Assembly (NCBI RefSeq): GCF_041860085.1
Contig: NZ_CP124747.1
Span: 62,001 to 126,000 of the forward strand
Source of the DNA: Schlesneria sp. DSM 10557
GTDB lineage: Bacteria > Planctomycetota > Planctomycetia > Planctomycetales > Planctomycetaceae
Reading direction: 5' to 3'
Length of the DNA stretch: 64,000 bases
Position numbers and translations under genes: made by a program. The number at the start of each line of letters is the position of its first letter. The first letter of the stretch is position 1. The notes below the pieces were generated by a model, which made no database searches, was not told where the DNA came from, and saw only the letters and a list, made by a program, of their open reading frames with translations. Shown here one piece after another: positions 25,779 through 36,300 of this stretch.

Positions 25779-27152
25779 ATGCTGACAATTTTTGGCCGCC
25801 GTCCATCAACGGTCCGGGGTTTCTGTGACGGTGTTTCCCGCCGGGATTTCCTTACTGTCGGAGGTCTGGCCCTTGGCGGTATTAGTCTCGCTGACACATT
25901 GCGTGCCGAGTCGCTGGTGAAGAGCGGTCACTCGCATAAGGCCATCATCAACATTTATCTTCCCGGGGGACCGCCCCACCTGGACATGTGGGACCCAAAG
26001 CCTCTGGCGCCGGTCGAGATTCGGGGCGAATTCCAGGCGATCCAGACGAATGTCCCCGGCATTGAAGTCAGCGAAATGTTCCCGCGGATGGCTCAGATGA
26101 TGGACAAGTTCATCCTGGTCCGTTCGTTGTCCGATTCCGACGGGGCCCACGATGCGTATCAGTGTATGACTGGGCGTAAAAAGGGTGAGCGGCAGCCTGC
26201 GGGGGGATGGCCACAGGGGGGAGCATGGGTTTCAAGAATGCAGGGACCGGTCAATCAGGCCATCCCGCCCAATGTGGCATTGATGTACCAGACCGGCAAC
26301 CGAACCTGGGGTGAGCCAGGTGATGGTGGATTTCTTGGTGTGGCACATGCGCCATTCAACCTGTTAGGCCGTGAAGCACGCAGCAGTGCGGAAAACATGG
26401 TGCTGCACGGTATCACGCTCGAAAAGCTGCGTGACCGGACTTCTCTGATGCAGTCACTCGATAAATTCCGTCGATCTGCAGATCAGCGGGGCCAGATGGA
26501 GAGTATGGATGTCTATGCTCAACAGGCGATGGGGATCCTGACCACGTCGAAACTGGTCGACGCTCTGGACCTGTCGAAGGAAGATCCTCGCGTCGTGGCA
26601 CGCTATGGGAAGAGTAGCGAAGCGTTCCAGCGCGATGGTGCCCCGCCGATGATCGAGAATTTTTGTGTCGCACGGCGATTGGTGGAAGCAGGAGCTCGTT
26701 TTGTCTCTTTGAACTACAGCCGGTGGGACTGGCATGGTCCCGACGGAATGAACTATCCCAAGTGTCGTGAAGAATGCCCGCTGCTGGACCAGGGTCTCGC
26801 TGCACTCGTGACTGATCTTCATGAGCGGGGACTTCACCGTGATGTCTCGGTGGTCGTCTGGGGCGAATTCGGCCGTACTCCGAAAATTAATGAAAACAAC
26901 AGCCGCGACCACTGGCCCCAAGCCAATACCGCGGTCCTGGCCGGGGGCGGAATGCAGTCAGGCCAAGTTGTGGGCTCTACGAATCGTAACGGCGAGAGTC
27001 CGCAGACGCGCCCCGTCAAGTTTCAGGAAGTCTTTGCCACGCTCTATAAATGTGCTGGAATCGACGTTCAGAACGTCAGAGTCTTCGATGTCTCTGGTGT
27101 TCCTCAATATCTCGTCGATCAGGGCAACGAACCGATCGCGGAAGTGATGTGA
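25779..27152 (+). CDS. DUF1501 protein with Tat signal (paralogue 1)
   Basis: A 457-residue DUF1501 protein, a planctomycete-rich family of the alkaline phosphatase/sulfatase superfamily. A twin-arginine signal (SRRDFLTVGGLALGG, residues 20-34) predicts export in folded form. Family blocks seen: INIYLPGGPPHLDMWDPKP, VSEMFPRMAQMMDKFILVRS, HDAYQCMTGR, FCVARRLVEAGARFVSLNY, WDWHG, VVVWGEFGRTPKIN and DHWPQANTAVLAGGGMQ. The ATG at 25731 would put 16 extra residues ahead, but the promoter upstream places transcription start about there, and 25779 has GGGGAAA ahead of it. DUF1501 genes are typically paired with a DUF1549/DUF1553 protein, and one follows here. The enzymatic reaction of the family is not established. 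Confidence 0.88.
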   Translation: MLTIFGRRPSTVRGFCDGVSRRDFLTVGGLALGGISLADTLRAESLVKSGHSHKAIINIYLPGGPPHLDMWDPKPLAPVEIRGEFQAIQTNVPGIEVSEMFPRMAQMMDKFILVRSLSDSDGAHDAYQCMTGRKKGERQPAGGWPQGGAWVSRMQGPVNQAIPPNVALMYQTGNRTWGEPGDGGFLGVAHAPFNLLGREARSSAENMVLHGITLEKLRDRTSLMQSLDKFRRSADQRGQMESMDVYAQQAMGILTTSKLVDALDLSKEDPRVVARYGKSSEAFQRDGAPPMIENFCVARRLVEAGARFVSLNYSRWDWHGPDGMNYPKCREECPLLDQGLAALVTDLHERGLHRDVSVVVWGEFGRTPKINENNSRDHWPQANTAVLAGGGMQSGQVVGSTNRNGESPQTRPVKFQEVFATLYKCAGIDVQNVRVFDVSGVPQYLVDQGNEPIAEVM

Positions 27153-27240
27153 CGCGACGTGCCAACGACGTTTGATCGCCGCAGCGGCATCGAACGTCGA
27201 AGTACGCTGGGACCAGGGTGAGAATTTCAAGCCGGATTCC

Positions 27241-27277
27241 ACGAGCCGCGACCGGGTGATTACCGATCGCGGCTCGT
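27241..27277 (+). repeat. 11-bp inverted repeat between DUF1501 and the PSD1-type gene
   Basis: Perfect arms ACGAGCCGCGA/TCGCGGCTCGT (27241-27251 and 27267-27277) with a 15-nt loop and no U-tract. It stands 88 bp after the DUF1501 stop and 145 bp before the next start. It could be a weak terminator, an attenuator or a processing signal that sets the ratio of the two gene products. Confidence 0.5.
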
Positions 27278-27421
27278 CGACGTTGAAAAACGCCGGCGGC
27301 TGGAGCAACATACTGGGCGAACGTCTGAATGAGATCCAGAGTTGGAAGGAGGCGACTCGAGTACCGTCTGGTCGGATGCGTCTCTGGAATGCACTCTATC
27401 GCAGCAAGGTCCAGAACTCGC

Positions 27422-29887
27422 ATGATTCAACACCCGATTGTTCTTCCAGTCCTGCATTGGCTGCGTCGGTCTTCCCTGGTCGTGATTGCCGCATGCAACT
27501 GCTTAACAACTTCACTGGTGTGGGCGCAGTCTCCCGATTTCGTTCACGACATCGCTCCACTGCTGCGTGATCACTGCGGAAAATGCCATATCGGTACGAT
27601 CAAGGAAGGGGGACTCTCTCTCAATTCGCGCGAGTCGCTTCTCGCGGGGGGAGATGGGGGCATCGTTGTCCGGCCTGGAAAAAGTGGCGAGAGCAAGCTG
27701 ATTGACGTCGTTACGACGCGAGATCCAGATCGGCAAATGCCGCCTGACGGACCTCGCCTGACGGACAAACAAGTACGGTTGCTGAAAGAGTGGATCGATG
27801 CCGGCGCCGAATGGGACGACACCTTCGTCTTTCAAAAGTCGACGTATGAGCCTCCGCTGAAGCCGCGACGTCCGGAATTGCCTCCAGTCGTTGATGGGCG
27901 GACAAATCCCATTGATCGACTGATTGATGCCGAATTTGCCTGGAGACAGACTTCGCGTCCGCGCCCACTGGATGACGGTGCGTTTGCCCGGCGAACGTCG
28001 CTGGATCTGACCGGGTTGCTTCCTTCGGTCGAGTCGCTGAATGCTTTCCTTTCTGACACGCGCGCCGACCGTCGTGTACGCTGGATCGAGCAACTTCTGT
28101 CGGATGAAACAGCCTATGCAGAGCACTGGTTGTCGTTTTGGAATGATCTGCTGCGAAACGATTATGGAGGGACTGGATTCATTACCGGCGGCCGGAAGCA
28201 GATCAGCAACTGGCTTTATCGAGCACTAATCGACAACAAACCCTATGACGCAATGGTGCGGGAATTGATCGCTCCGTCCGCAGAATCCGCTGGATTCTCT
28301 GAAGGAATTCGTTGGCGCGGCACGGTCAGCGCAGGCCAGACGGTCGAAATCCAGTTTGCTCAGTCGGTGGGCCAGGCCTTCCTGGGAATTAACCTCAAAT
28401 GTGCTTCCTGCCACGACAGCTTTATCGATCGCTGGAAGCTGGACGAGGCCTATGGACTGGCGGCGATCTACGCAACGGCACCGCAGGAGATTCATCGGTG
28501 CGATAAGCCTGTTGGTCGTCAGGCCGTTGCCAGTTGGCTCTTTCCGGAATTGGGGCAGGTGGTCGCGACAGATCCTCAGCCCGAGCGATTGAAACAACTG
28601 GCCGGCTTAATGACGCACCCTGAGAACGGGCGTTTCACAAGAACGATCGTCAATCGCCTGTGGCAGCGAATGATGGGACGAGGGATCGTGCATCCTGTCG
28701 ATGCAATGCAATCAGAGCCGTGGAACGCGGACCTGCTCGATTTTCTGGCCAGTGACTTTGCCGATCACAAGTATGACTTGAAGCAAACTCTGAAACTGAT
28801 CGCGACATCGGCCGCCTATCAGTCGCAGTCGGAAGTTGTTGGCGCTGGAATTGAAGAATCGAATTATAAGTATGCCGGTCCGCGTGCCAGACGGCTGACA
28901 GCAGAACAGTTTGTCGACGCGGTCTGGCAACTGACTGATTCGGCTCCACGTCAATTCGATGCGCCCGTCGTTCGGGGTAAAGCTGCAGGTGTCAGTGCCG
29001 AATTGAAAGCACTCTCCGGACAATGGATCTGGTCGACTCGGGATGCGTCGGCCGCTGTTCCCCATACCGATGCGATTGCCGTCCGGAGGCGATTCTCATT
29101 GCCAGCGGCACCACTTCGGGCGGGAGCCGTTGTTTCCTGTGATAATTCGTATGTTTGTTACGTTAACGGTGCAAAGGTTTCAGCATCGGAATCGTGGGAA
29201 CGGATAGAGGGAGTTCCGCTTGAATCGGTGTTGCGGGCGGGTGACAACGAGATCCTGATTGTGGGCCGAAACGGCGGCACCAGTCCAAATCCTGCCGGGC
29301 TTTTCTGCGAAGTCTTCATTCGCTTGAGTGATGGTCAGACCCAAACCATTGCCTCGGACGGGACGTGGGAATGGACTGCAACATTGCCTCCTGCAGATGG
29401 CAAATATGTCACTGTCCCGACCGACTGGAGACCGGCTGTCGCTGCGGCAGACCAGAACTTGTGGGCGAGTCGCGTTGGCGGTGACCTGCTGCTGCAACTG
29501 ACGCATGTCGCGATTAATCCGCTGCGAATGGTCCGTTCCTCGTTACTGAAGAGCGACTTCCTGCAGCGGACACTGGGACGCCCCAACCGGGATCAGATTG
29601 TGACCACCCGGCCTAATGAACTGAGCACGCTCGAGGCGATTGACCTGAATAATGCTCAGACACTGGCAGAGAATTTGTCACGCGGGGCCAAACACTGGAT
29701 AGAATTGACGGGTGGAGATGCCGGCCAGGTGGCAGACGGGTTGTATCTGGCCATGCTCTCTCGCCGACCGACGTCCGAAGAACGGTCGATCGCGCTCGAC
29801 GCGTTGGGAACTCCCGTCAACGAACAAGTTGTGCAGGACCTGATCTGGGCTCTGCTGATGCTGCCTGAGTTTCAACTCGTCCGTTGA
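27422..29887 (+). CDS. PSD1/DUF1549-DUF1553 cytochrome c-type protein with inserted jelly-roll
   Basis: An 821-residue exported planctomycete protein. An N-terminal hydrophobic segment (about 17-35) precedes a PSCyt1 cytochrome-like domain with Cys52-x-x-Cys55-His56 (CGKCH), then DUF1549 (blocks PIDRLIDAEF, RRTSLDLTGLLPS, WLSFWNDLLRNDYGG) with a second heme-type motif CASCH, and DUF1553 (GRFTRTIVNRLWQRMMGRGIVHPVD, LLDFLASDFADHKYDLKQ, SRRPTSEER). Within DUF1553, residues about 530-680 are an extra beta-rich module resembling a galactose-binding or rhamnosidase N-terminal jelly-roll (CDNSYVCYVNG). The ATG at 27422 leads directly into the hydrophobic segment and is preferred to one at 27329. Function unknown; heme binding suggests redox work in the periplasm. 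Confidence 0.88.
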   Translation: MIQHPIVLPVLHWLRRSSLVVIAACNCLTTSLVWAQSPDFVHDIAPLLRDHCGKCHIGTIKEGGLSLNSRESLLAGGDGGIVVRPGKSGESKLIDVVTTRDPDRQMPPDGPRLTDKQVRLLKEWIDAGAEWDDTFVFQKSTYEPPLKPRRPELPPVVDGRTNPIDRLIDAEFAWRQTSRPRPLDDGAFARRTSLDLTGLLPSVESLNAFLSDTRADRRVRWIEQLLSDETAYAEHWLSFWNDLLRNDYGGTGFITGGRKQISNWLYRALIDNKPYDAMVRELIAPSAESAGFSEGIRWRGTVSAGQTVEIQFAQSVGQAFLGINLKCASCHDSFIDRWKLDEAYGLAAIYATAPQEIHRCDKPVGRQAVASWLFPELGQVVATDPQPERLKQLAGLMTHPENGRFTRTIVNRLWQRMMGRGIVHPVDAMQSEPWNADLLDFLASDFADHKYDLKQTLKLIATSAAYQSQSEVVGAGIEESNYKYAGPRARRLTAEQFVDAVWQLTDSAPRQFDAPVVRGKAAGVSAELKALSGQWIWSTRDASAAVPHTDAIAVRRRFSLPAAPLRAGAVVSCDNSYVCYVNGAKVSASESWERIEGVPLESVLRAGDNEILIVGRNGGTSPNPAGLFCEVFIRLSDGQTQTIASDGTWEWTATLPPADGKYVTVPTDWRPAVAAADQNLWASRVGGDLLLQLTHVAINPLRMVRSSLLKSDFLQRTLGRPNRDQIVTTRPNELSTLEAIDLNNAQTLAENLSRGAKHWIELTGGDAGQVADGLYLAMLSRRPTSEERSIALDALGTPVNEQVVQDLIWALLMLPEFQLVR

Positions 29888-29908
29888 TTGTGACGGAAGG
29901 TATACTTC

Positions 29909-31363
29909 ATGAAGCCGTTTAATGTGATTGACGAACGTGTCCCGGAAGAAGTTCTTCGCCGGACGTTTCTCAAGCAGCTTGCCGCTGCGAGTGCGGCGGC
30001 GCTTGCGGTCCGGGAACCACGACTGATCGGTGCCGAAACGACTGAGCATCCCACGGCAACAGCAGACGCCTGCATTCTGCTCTGGATGGGTGGAGGGATG
30101 GCCGCTCCGGACACATTTGATCCGAAGCGGTATGTTCCGTTTGAAGTCGGTGTTCCCGTCAAAGAGGTCGAGAGTACATTTCCTGCGATCGATACGGTCG
30201 TCGACAATATTAAGATCACAAAAGGGCTGGAAAATATCGCCCGAGTGATGGACCGGGCAACGCTGGTTCGCTCGCACGTGCTCCCCGATCTGGGAAGCAT
30301 TCTGCATTCGCGACATCAATACCATTGGCACACGGGTTATGTGCCCCCCCAGACAGTCGCTTGTCCGCACATCGGGGCATGGATGGCTCGCGTCCTCGGG
30401 CCTAACAATCCCGTGATTCCTCCTTTCATCACGATTGGTCAGCGGCTGGAGGGGGTGGGTGAGTCAGAAGAACTGAAAGCATTCACGACGGCGGGCTTTT
30501 TTGGCAGCGAATTTGGACCGATGGTCCTGCCGTATCCCGATGAAGCGGCGCAGTCAGTCAGACCTCCCAAGGGGATGGAAGGGGGCCGATTTGAGAGTCG
30601 TGAAAAGCTGTTCCGAAAGCTGCTCGACAGGTCCCCGCAACGTGATCGAATGAGCGATTTCCAGCAGCAGTCCTATCTGAGGTCGCTCGACGGTGCTCAT
30701 CGGTTGCTCAGTTCCAAAGATCGGGCCGCGTTCGATCTCGAGCTGGAACCTGGCGATAGTGCTGAACGATACGGCAGCACCCGGTTCGGGCGCGGCTGTC
30801 TGCTCGCCCGCCGACTGGTGGAATCCGGGGCCCGCTTTGTGGAAGTGACCACGGAATACGTCCCCTTCCTGAATTGGGATACGCATGCGAACGGGCATGA
30901 GACGCTCGTCCGCATGAAGCAGGAAATCGACCAGCCGATTGCCAGTCTGATCCTTGACCTCGAAGCCCGGGGATTGCTGGATCGGACCCTGGTGATCATC
31001 GCGAGCGAGTTCAGCCGGGACATGATCATGGAAGGGAAGCCGGGATCGACAGCGGGTGATCAGACCACTTTCCCTGTCGAGAAGCTGTCTGAGATGAAGC
31101 ACTATGGACAGCACCGGCACTTTACGGGGGGCTCGTCCGTGCTGATGTTCGGAGGAGGAATGCGTAAGGGTTTCCTTTACGGAGCTACCTCGACGGAACG
31201 ACCTTTCGTTGCGGTCGAAAACCCGGTCAGTGTGATGGATCTGCATGCCACCATCTTCACCGCGATGGGGATCAGTCCAAAGACTTCGTTTGATGTGGAG
31301 GGACGCCCCTTCTATCCGACGGAGGATGGAAAAGGAAAAGCGGTTCGTGAGTTATTCTCCTGA
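29909..31363 (+). CDS. DUF1501 protein (paralogue 2)
   Basis: A 484-residue DUF1501 protein 21 bp after the PSD1-type gene, so the pair is almost certainly co-transcribed. The export signal LRRTFLKQLAAASAAALAV (residues 17-35) looks like a Tat or Sec signal with a twin-arginine pair. Family blocks: ILLWMGGGMAAPDTFDPK, IARVMDRATLVRS, SRHQYHWHTGY, CLLARRLVESGARFVEVTTEY, LNWDTHANGHE, LVIIASEFSRDM and GGSSVLMFGGGMRKGF, and the closing VMDLHATIFTAMGI. It diverges from paralogue 1 in the loop lengths, which suggests a different substrate rather than a recent duplicate. The N-terminus starts with MKPFNVIDERVPEEV, an unusually long pre-signal region. Confidence 0.87.
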   Translation: MKPFNVIDERVPEEVLRRTFLKQLAAASAAALAVREPRLIGAETTEHPTATADACILLWMGGGMAAPDTFDPKRYVPFEVGVPVKEVESTFPAIDTVVDNIKITKGLENIARVMDRATLVRSHVLPDLGSILHSRHQYHWHTGYVPPQTVACPHIGAWMARVLGPNNPVIPPFITIGQRLEGVGESEELKAFTTAGFFGSEFGPMVLPYPDEAAQSVRPPKGMEGGRFESREKLFRKLLDRSPQRDRMSDFQQQSYLRSLDGAHRLLSSKDRAAFDLELEPGDSAERYGSTRFGRGCLLARRLVESGARFVEVTTEYVPFLNWDTHANGHETLVRMKQEIDQPIASLILDLEARGLLDRTLVIIASEFSRDMIMEGKPGSTAGDQTTFPVEKLSEMKHYGQHRHFTGGSSVLMFGGGMRKGFLYGATSTERPFVAVENPVSVMDLHATIFTAMGISPKTSFDVEGRPFYPTEDGKGKAVRELFS

Positions 31364-31590
31364 ACCATCGGAAATCGAGATCAGGTTGTTTGTGGTTTGC
31401 CTCAACTTTGACACCTTCCGTCGTGATATTTGTCACCGCTAAGGTCGGCCGCAGTGACGAGCCGGTGATAGGATGATGAAGACCCGACTGAGTGTCATCG
31501 CGAAAGAACGCTGAAGGATTCACCGTTTTCGGCCCTGACATCGTTAAATGATCGAGATCCAGATACTCGCCCCAGGAGCAAGCTAATCCT

Positions 31591-33018
31591 ATGTTCGAAG
31601 CGCACCTGCCAATGACGCGTCGGTCTCTCCTTGAGCGGTCCGGAATGGGGATGGGGGCACTCGCCCTGGCGGGCCTCTTTCACGATCAGGAATCCCGTGA
31701 GGCACGCGCGGCATCCGGGGCGGACGCCGCGGTGACTGAAACAGAAAAGAAACCGCATTTTCCGGGTCGAGTGAAACGGGTAATTCACTTCTTCCTGAAT
31801 GGTGGTCCGTCTCACGTCGATACCTTTGATCCGAAACCGGCTCTGGAAAAATATGCGGGTCAGCCGGCACCCGTGAATCTGACGACCGAACGGAAGACAG
31901 GGGCCGCCTTTCCGTCCCCTTTCAAATTCCAGAAGTACGGTCAGAGCGGGCTGGAGATCAGCGAGATCTTTTCCAAAACGGCCGCCCATGCAGACGACAT
32001 CGCGGTGATTCGCTCGATGTACGCTCATGTTCCCAACCACGAACCCTCGCTCATGCTGATGAACTGTGGGGATTCCGTTCAGCCACGTCCCAGTGTCGGT
32101 GCCTGGGTGCTTTACGGGCTGGGAACAGAGAATCGCAACCTCCCCGGCTTCGTCGCGATGTGCCCTAACGGCCTGCCGATCAAAGATTCAGAAAACTGGC
32201 AATCAGGGTTCCTGCCGGGTGTCTATCAGGGAACGTATGTCGATCCCCGGCACCAACTGATTGACAAGTTGATCGAGAATATCCGCAGCCCGCACGCCAC
32301 GGCGGGAATGCAGCGGCGGCAACTCGATTTGCTCAGGTCACTCAATGCCGAGCATCGGGACGTGCGGGTCGATACCCGGCTGGAAGCCCGTATTCAGTCC
32401 TTCGAACTCGCGTTCCGCATGCAGACGGAGGCGGCCGATGCCTTCGATATTTCGAAAGAGCCGAAGCACATTCAGGAACTTTACGGAGCGGGAGTGCACG
32501 CCCGGCAGACATTGATCGCCCGTCGGTTGCTCGAACGGGGGGTGCGGTACGTCCAGCTCTGGCATGGAGCCGGGCAACCATGGGACAATCACTCGGGAAT
32601 CGAAAGTGCGCATCGCCAGCTTGCAGGAGAAATTGATCAACCCATCGCCGCACTGATGACCGATTTGAAGCAGCGCGGAATGTTCGAAGATACGCTGATC
32701 GTCTTCGGTGGTGAGTTCGGTCGGACTCCGACGGTGGAACTGGCCGGTGACGGGAAGGCGCTACTTGGACGTGACCACAACCACTATGGCTTTAGCGTCT
32801 GGCTTGCGGGTGGGGGAGTTCGAGGCGGGACCGCTTACGGAGCCACCGACGAGTTCGGGTTCAAGGCGGTCGAAAAGCCGACCAGTCCCCACGACCTGCA
32901 TGCGACGATCCTGCATCTACTCGGCTTTGATCACGAACGGCTCACCTATCGCTATGCGGGACGCGACTTCCGCCTGACCGACGTGCACGGCCAGGTGATT
33001 CACGAAATCCTGTCCTGA
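31591..33018 (+). CDS. DUF1501 protein (paralogue 3)
   Basis: A 475-residue DUF1501 protein with an N-terminal twin-arginine signal (MTRRSLLERSGMGMGALALAG, starting at residue 8). Family blocks: IHFFLNGGPSHVDTFDPKP, FSKTAAHADDIAVIRSMYAH, HEPSLMLMNCG, the ARRLLERGVRYVQLWHG block, DNHSGIESAHRQL, LIVFGGEFGRTPTVE, RDHNHYGFSVWLAGGGVRGG and PHDLHATILHLLGFDHERLTYR. This is the most canonical of the three copies in the window. The ATG has an AGGAGC ribosome site 15 nt ahead, and a 227-bp gap separates it from paralogue 2, so it may have its own promoter. No DUF1553 partner follows; the next gene is the ceramidase fusion. Confidence 0.88.
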   Translation: MFEAHLPMTRRSLLERSGMGMGALALAGLFHDQESREARAASGADAAVTETEKKPHFPGRVKRVIHFFLNGGPSHVDTFDPKPALEKYAGQPAPVNLTTERKTGAAFPSPFKFQKYGQSGLEISEIFSKTAAHADDIAVIRSMYAHVPNHEPSLMLMNCGDSVQPRPSVGAWVLYGLGTENRNLPGFVAMCPNGLPIKDSENWQSGFLPGVYQGTYVDPRHQLIDKLIENIRSPHATAGMQRRQLDLLRSLNAEHRDVRVDTRLEARIQSFELAFRMQTEAADAFDISKEPKHIQELYGAGVHARQTLIARRLLERGVRYVQLWHGAGQPWDNHSGIESAHRQLAGEIDQPIAALMTDLKQRGMFEDTLIVFGGEFGRTPTVELAGDGKALLGRDHNHYGFSVWLAGGGVRGGTAYGATDEFGFKAVEKPTSPHDLHATILHLLGFDHERLTYRYAGRDFRLTDVHGQVIHEILS

Positions 33019-33162
33019 TTGATGAACTTCGTCGATGAGTTGTTCCGGGACCGGACCTGGCAACGATTTCTACGACCGCTGGATTTCCTGCCGACGCTGC
33101 GTCTGACGGGCTGCGTCTTGTGTCCGCTACCACTGGACCCGTTGGTAACTTGAAGGTCGCTA

Positions 33163-33184
33163 CATTACGGCAGTTACCGTAATG
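33163..33184 (+). repeat. Small hairpin upstream of the ceramidase fusion gene
   Basis: Perfect 8-bp inverted repeat CATTACGG/CCGTAATG (33163-33170 and 33177-33184), 6-nt loop, no U-tract. It may be an operator or the 3' end of the DUF1501 transcript. The rest of the 33019-33374 gap shows no gene. Confidence 0.45.
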
Positions 33185-33374
33185 GCTCTGCGTCAATGAA
33201 CACATCACATTCCGGCGCCCAGAATCACGGGGCTGCTGCGGCTCGAACAGACTCCGCCGCCTTGCTGGTCACGCTGTGAGGGCTGCTGTGGGTTTGCTTG
33301 AGACACCATGTTCGTCGATACTGCCGTCTCATGGGAACTGTTTTCGCCTGCGGCACCTTAACGCGGAGTTTTGC

Positions 33375-36300
33375 ATGGTTCGTTTTCTGATCGCACTGAG
33401 GATCGTCTGCGTTATCAGTGGGTTGAGCGGTCTCGGACAACTCGTCGCCGCGACAGAAAGTACCGCAACGTATTCTGTCGGTGTTTCGCAGGCCGACGTG
33501 ACGCCGGAATACCCCGTTCGGCTATCCGGTTTTGGATTCCGCAGAACCGAATCCGAAGGGGTGACTCAGCCCATCTGGGCGAAAGCATTGGCCATTTCGG
33601 CGAACTCTCAGTCCGATCCCGTGGTGCTGGTGACGGTCGACAATCTCGGAATTCCGGCATCGATGTGTGATGAAGTCGCGTCACGCCTCAAGACGAAAGC
33701 AGGGTTAAAGCGAGCAAACCTCTCGATCACGGCTTCGCACACGCATACGGCCCCGATGCTGCGTGGTGTGGCTCCGACGCTGTTCAGTGTGCCGATCCCG
33801 GAAGACCACTGGAAGCAGATTGATCGATATACGCAGTTCCTGACCGATCGAATTGAAGAAGTGGCGCTGGAAGCCCTGGCGAACAGGGAAGAGTCGAAGC
33901 TGACCTGGGGGATCGGGACAGTCAAGTTCGCGATCAATCGACGACAGCAGGGGGGGCCCGTGGACCACGATCTTCCAGTCCTGGTTGTGACGAGGCCGGA
34001 TGGAGTGGTCCGAGCCATTTACGTCGACTACGCGTGTCATTGTGTGACGCTCTCTAACAACAAAGTGAGCGGTGACTGGGCGGGGTACGCTCAGGATTTG
34101 ATTCAGCGCGAATTTCCTTCTGCCATCGCTCTGGTATCAGTCGGATGCGGTGCCGACCAGAACCCGAGCAGCGGGGTGGTGGGCGACAGGGCCGATATTG
34201 CCATGCAGCAGGGGGCCGAGATTGCCGCTGAAGTGAAACGAATGATCAGAGGTTTTATGACGCCGGTCCAGGGATCGATCCAGGCCGTGCGTGAGTCGGT
34301 TCCGCTTGACTACGACACGCTTCCGACACGAGCCGAATGGGAGAAGCGAGCTGAGAAGGATGACGCTGTTGGATATCAGGCGCGCGTTCAGTTAGAGCGG
34401 CTTAACCGCGGGGAAAAATTGCCGACGACGTTGGACTATCCGATTGTGACGTGGTCGTTCGGTGATTCGCTGGCAATGGTCTTTCTGCCGGGCGAAGTCG
34501 TTGTTGATTACTCGTTGCGGCTGAAACGGGAATTGGATCGGATGCGGATCTGGGTAAACGCGTATGCAAATGACGCCCCCTGCTACATTCCCTCTGAGCG
34601 AATTCTCAGGGAGGGAGGCTACGAAGGGGGAGGGGCGATGGTCTACTACGACCGTCCCGCGCCATTTAAGCCGGGACTCGAGGATCGAATTATCCGTTCT
34701 GTCCGAGGTCAACTCGACGAGAAGTTTGCAGCCCGCTTCGATGCCGGAAAGACGTCCGGAACCCTGCCGAAGTCTCCTCACCAATCCCTCGCTGCACTCG
34801 AGACGACGTCGAATCTGAGAGTCGATCTGGTTGTGGCAGAACCTTTGATCGCTGATCCGGTTGCGATCGATTTCGGACTGAACGGCGAATTGTGGGTCGC
34901 GGAGATGAGCGACTATCCCAATACATTCATCTCGCTTCAGGGCAGTGAAGGTGGCGCCCTCGGGGACTCCGTGCCTCCACCCCCGGGCGGACGAATTCGC
35001 CTGGTCCGCGACACCGATGGTGACGGGCAGTTTGATCGATCGACCATCTTTTTGGATAAGATCGCTCAGCCGACGGGAGTCACCGTCTGGCGAAAAGGAG
35101 TGCTGATCTGTGCCGCTCCAGATCTGCTGTATGCGGAAGATACCGACGGCGACGACAAGGCCGATCTGGTTCAGAAACTGTTTACCGGCTTCGGAACTTC
35201 CAATAATCAGGCACGTCTCAACAGCTTGACCTACGGTCTGGATGGCTGGATCTACGGTTCGTGTGGTCTGTTTGGTGGGTCAATTACGAACCTGGCTGGC
35301 AAGACCGTCGAATTAGGTGATCGCGATTTTCGGATCAAACCAGAGACCGGTGAGATTGAAGCGGCCACTGGCCGGACTCAGCAGGGGCGAATCCGCGACG
35401 AATTCGGGAACTGGTTCGGCTGCGATAATTCCACGCTCGGTTATCACTACCCTCTGGCGGAACACTACCTCCGACGAAACCCTTACGTGACTTCACCCCT
35501 CAGTCGCGTGAATCTGGCGCAATCGGAGGAGACGCGTCGGTTGTATCCCGCTCGTCCTGATGCTCAGCGATTTCAGCTCAGCGGAGCACCCGGCACCGTG
35601 ACCGCGGCGTGTGGAATCGCTGCCTATCGGGATTCGGTTCTCGGCGCGGACTACCAGAACAATCTTTTCATCTGTGAACCGGTAAATCTGCTGGTTCACC
35701 GCTTCGCCCTGAAGCCCGCCGGGACGTCCTTTGTCGCAGAACGTCCGGCGAACGAGGCGGAGACAGAATTTTTGCGATCGACCGATGGATGGTTCCGTCC
35801 GGTTCAGGTCGTCAACGGGCCCGACGGCGCCATCTGGGTCGTTGATATGTACCGCTTCATTATCGAGGATCCTCGTTGGATCCCCAAACCGGAACTCGAT
35901 CCGCTCGATCTGAGGGCGGGAACCACACTGGGGCGAATCTACCGTGTCACGAGTCAATCCGACCAATCCAAGCCAGCGACACGAGCACTCCCTCGCACTG
36001 ACCGATCTGGAACCACGGAAACTAAATCTCCACTGTTGTCGGTCTATCAGGAGCGGGAACTACACGACGTGATTGCTAGCGGCGGAAAAGGGACCCGTAC
36101 GATCTCTGCCGAACGGGTCAAGTCGTGGCGCGACGAAAGTCAGCAGGGCAATGCAAACCTGCGAGTGATGAGCTATCGCCGACTGGCCGCGGCATCGCAA
36201 CTCACTGCAGCCGATATTCAGCGTGCATTCAGCGATCCTGACCCGCGGGTCCGTGCAGTGGGCCTGGTGCTTGCTGAGGGGATGACCGAGAAGGGGGCAC

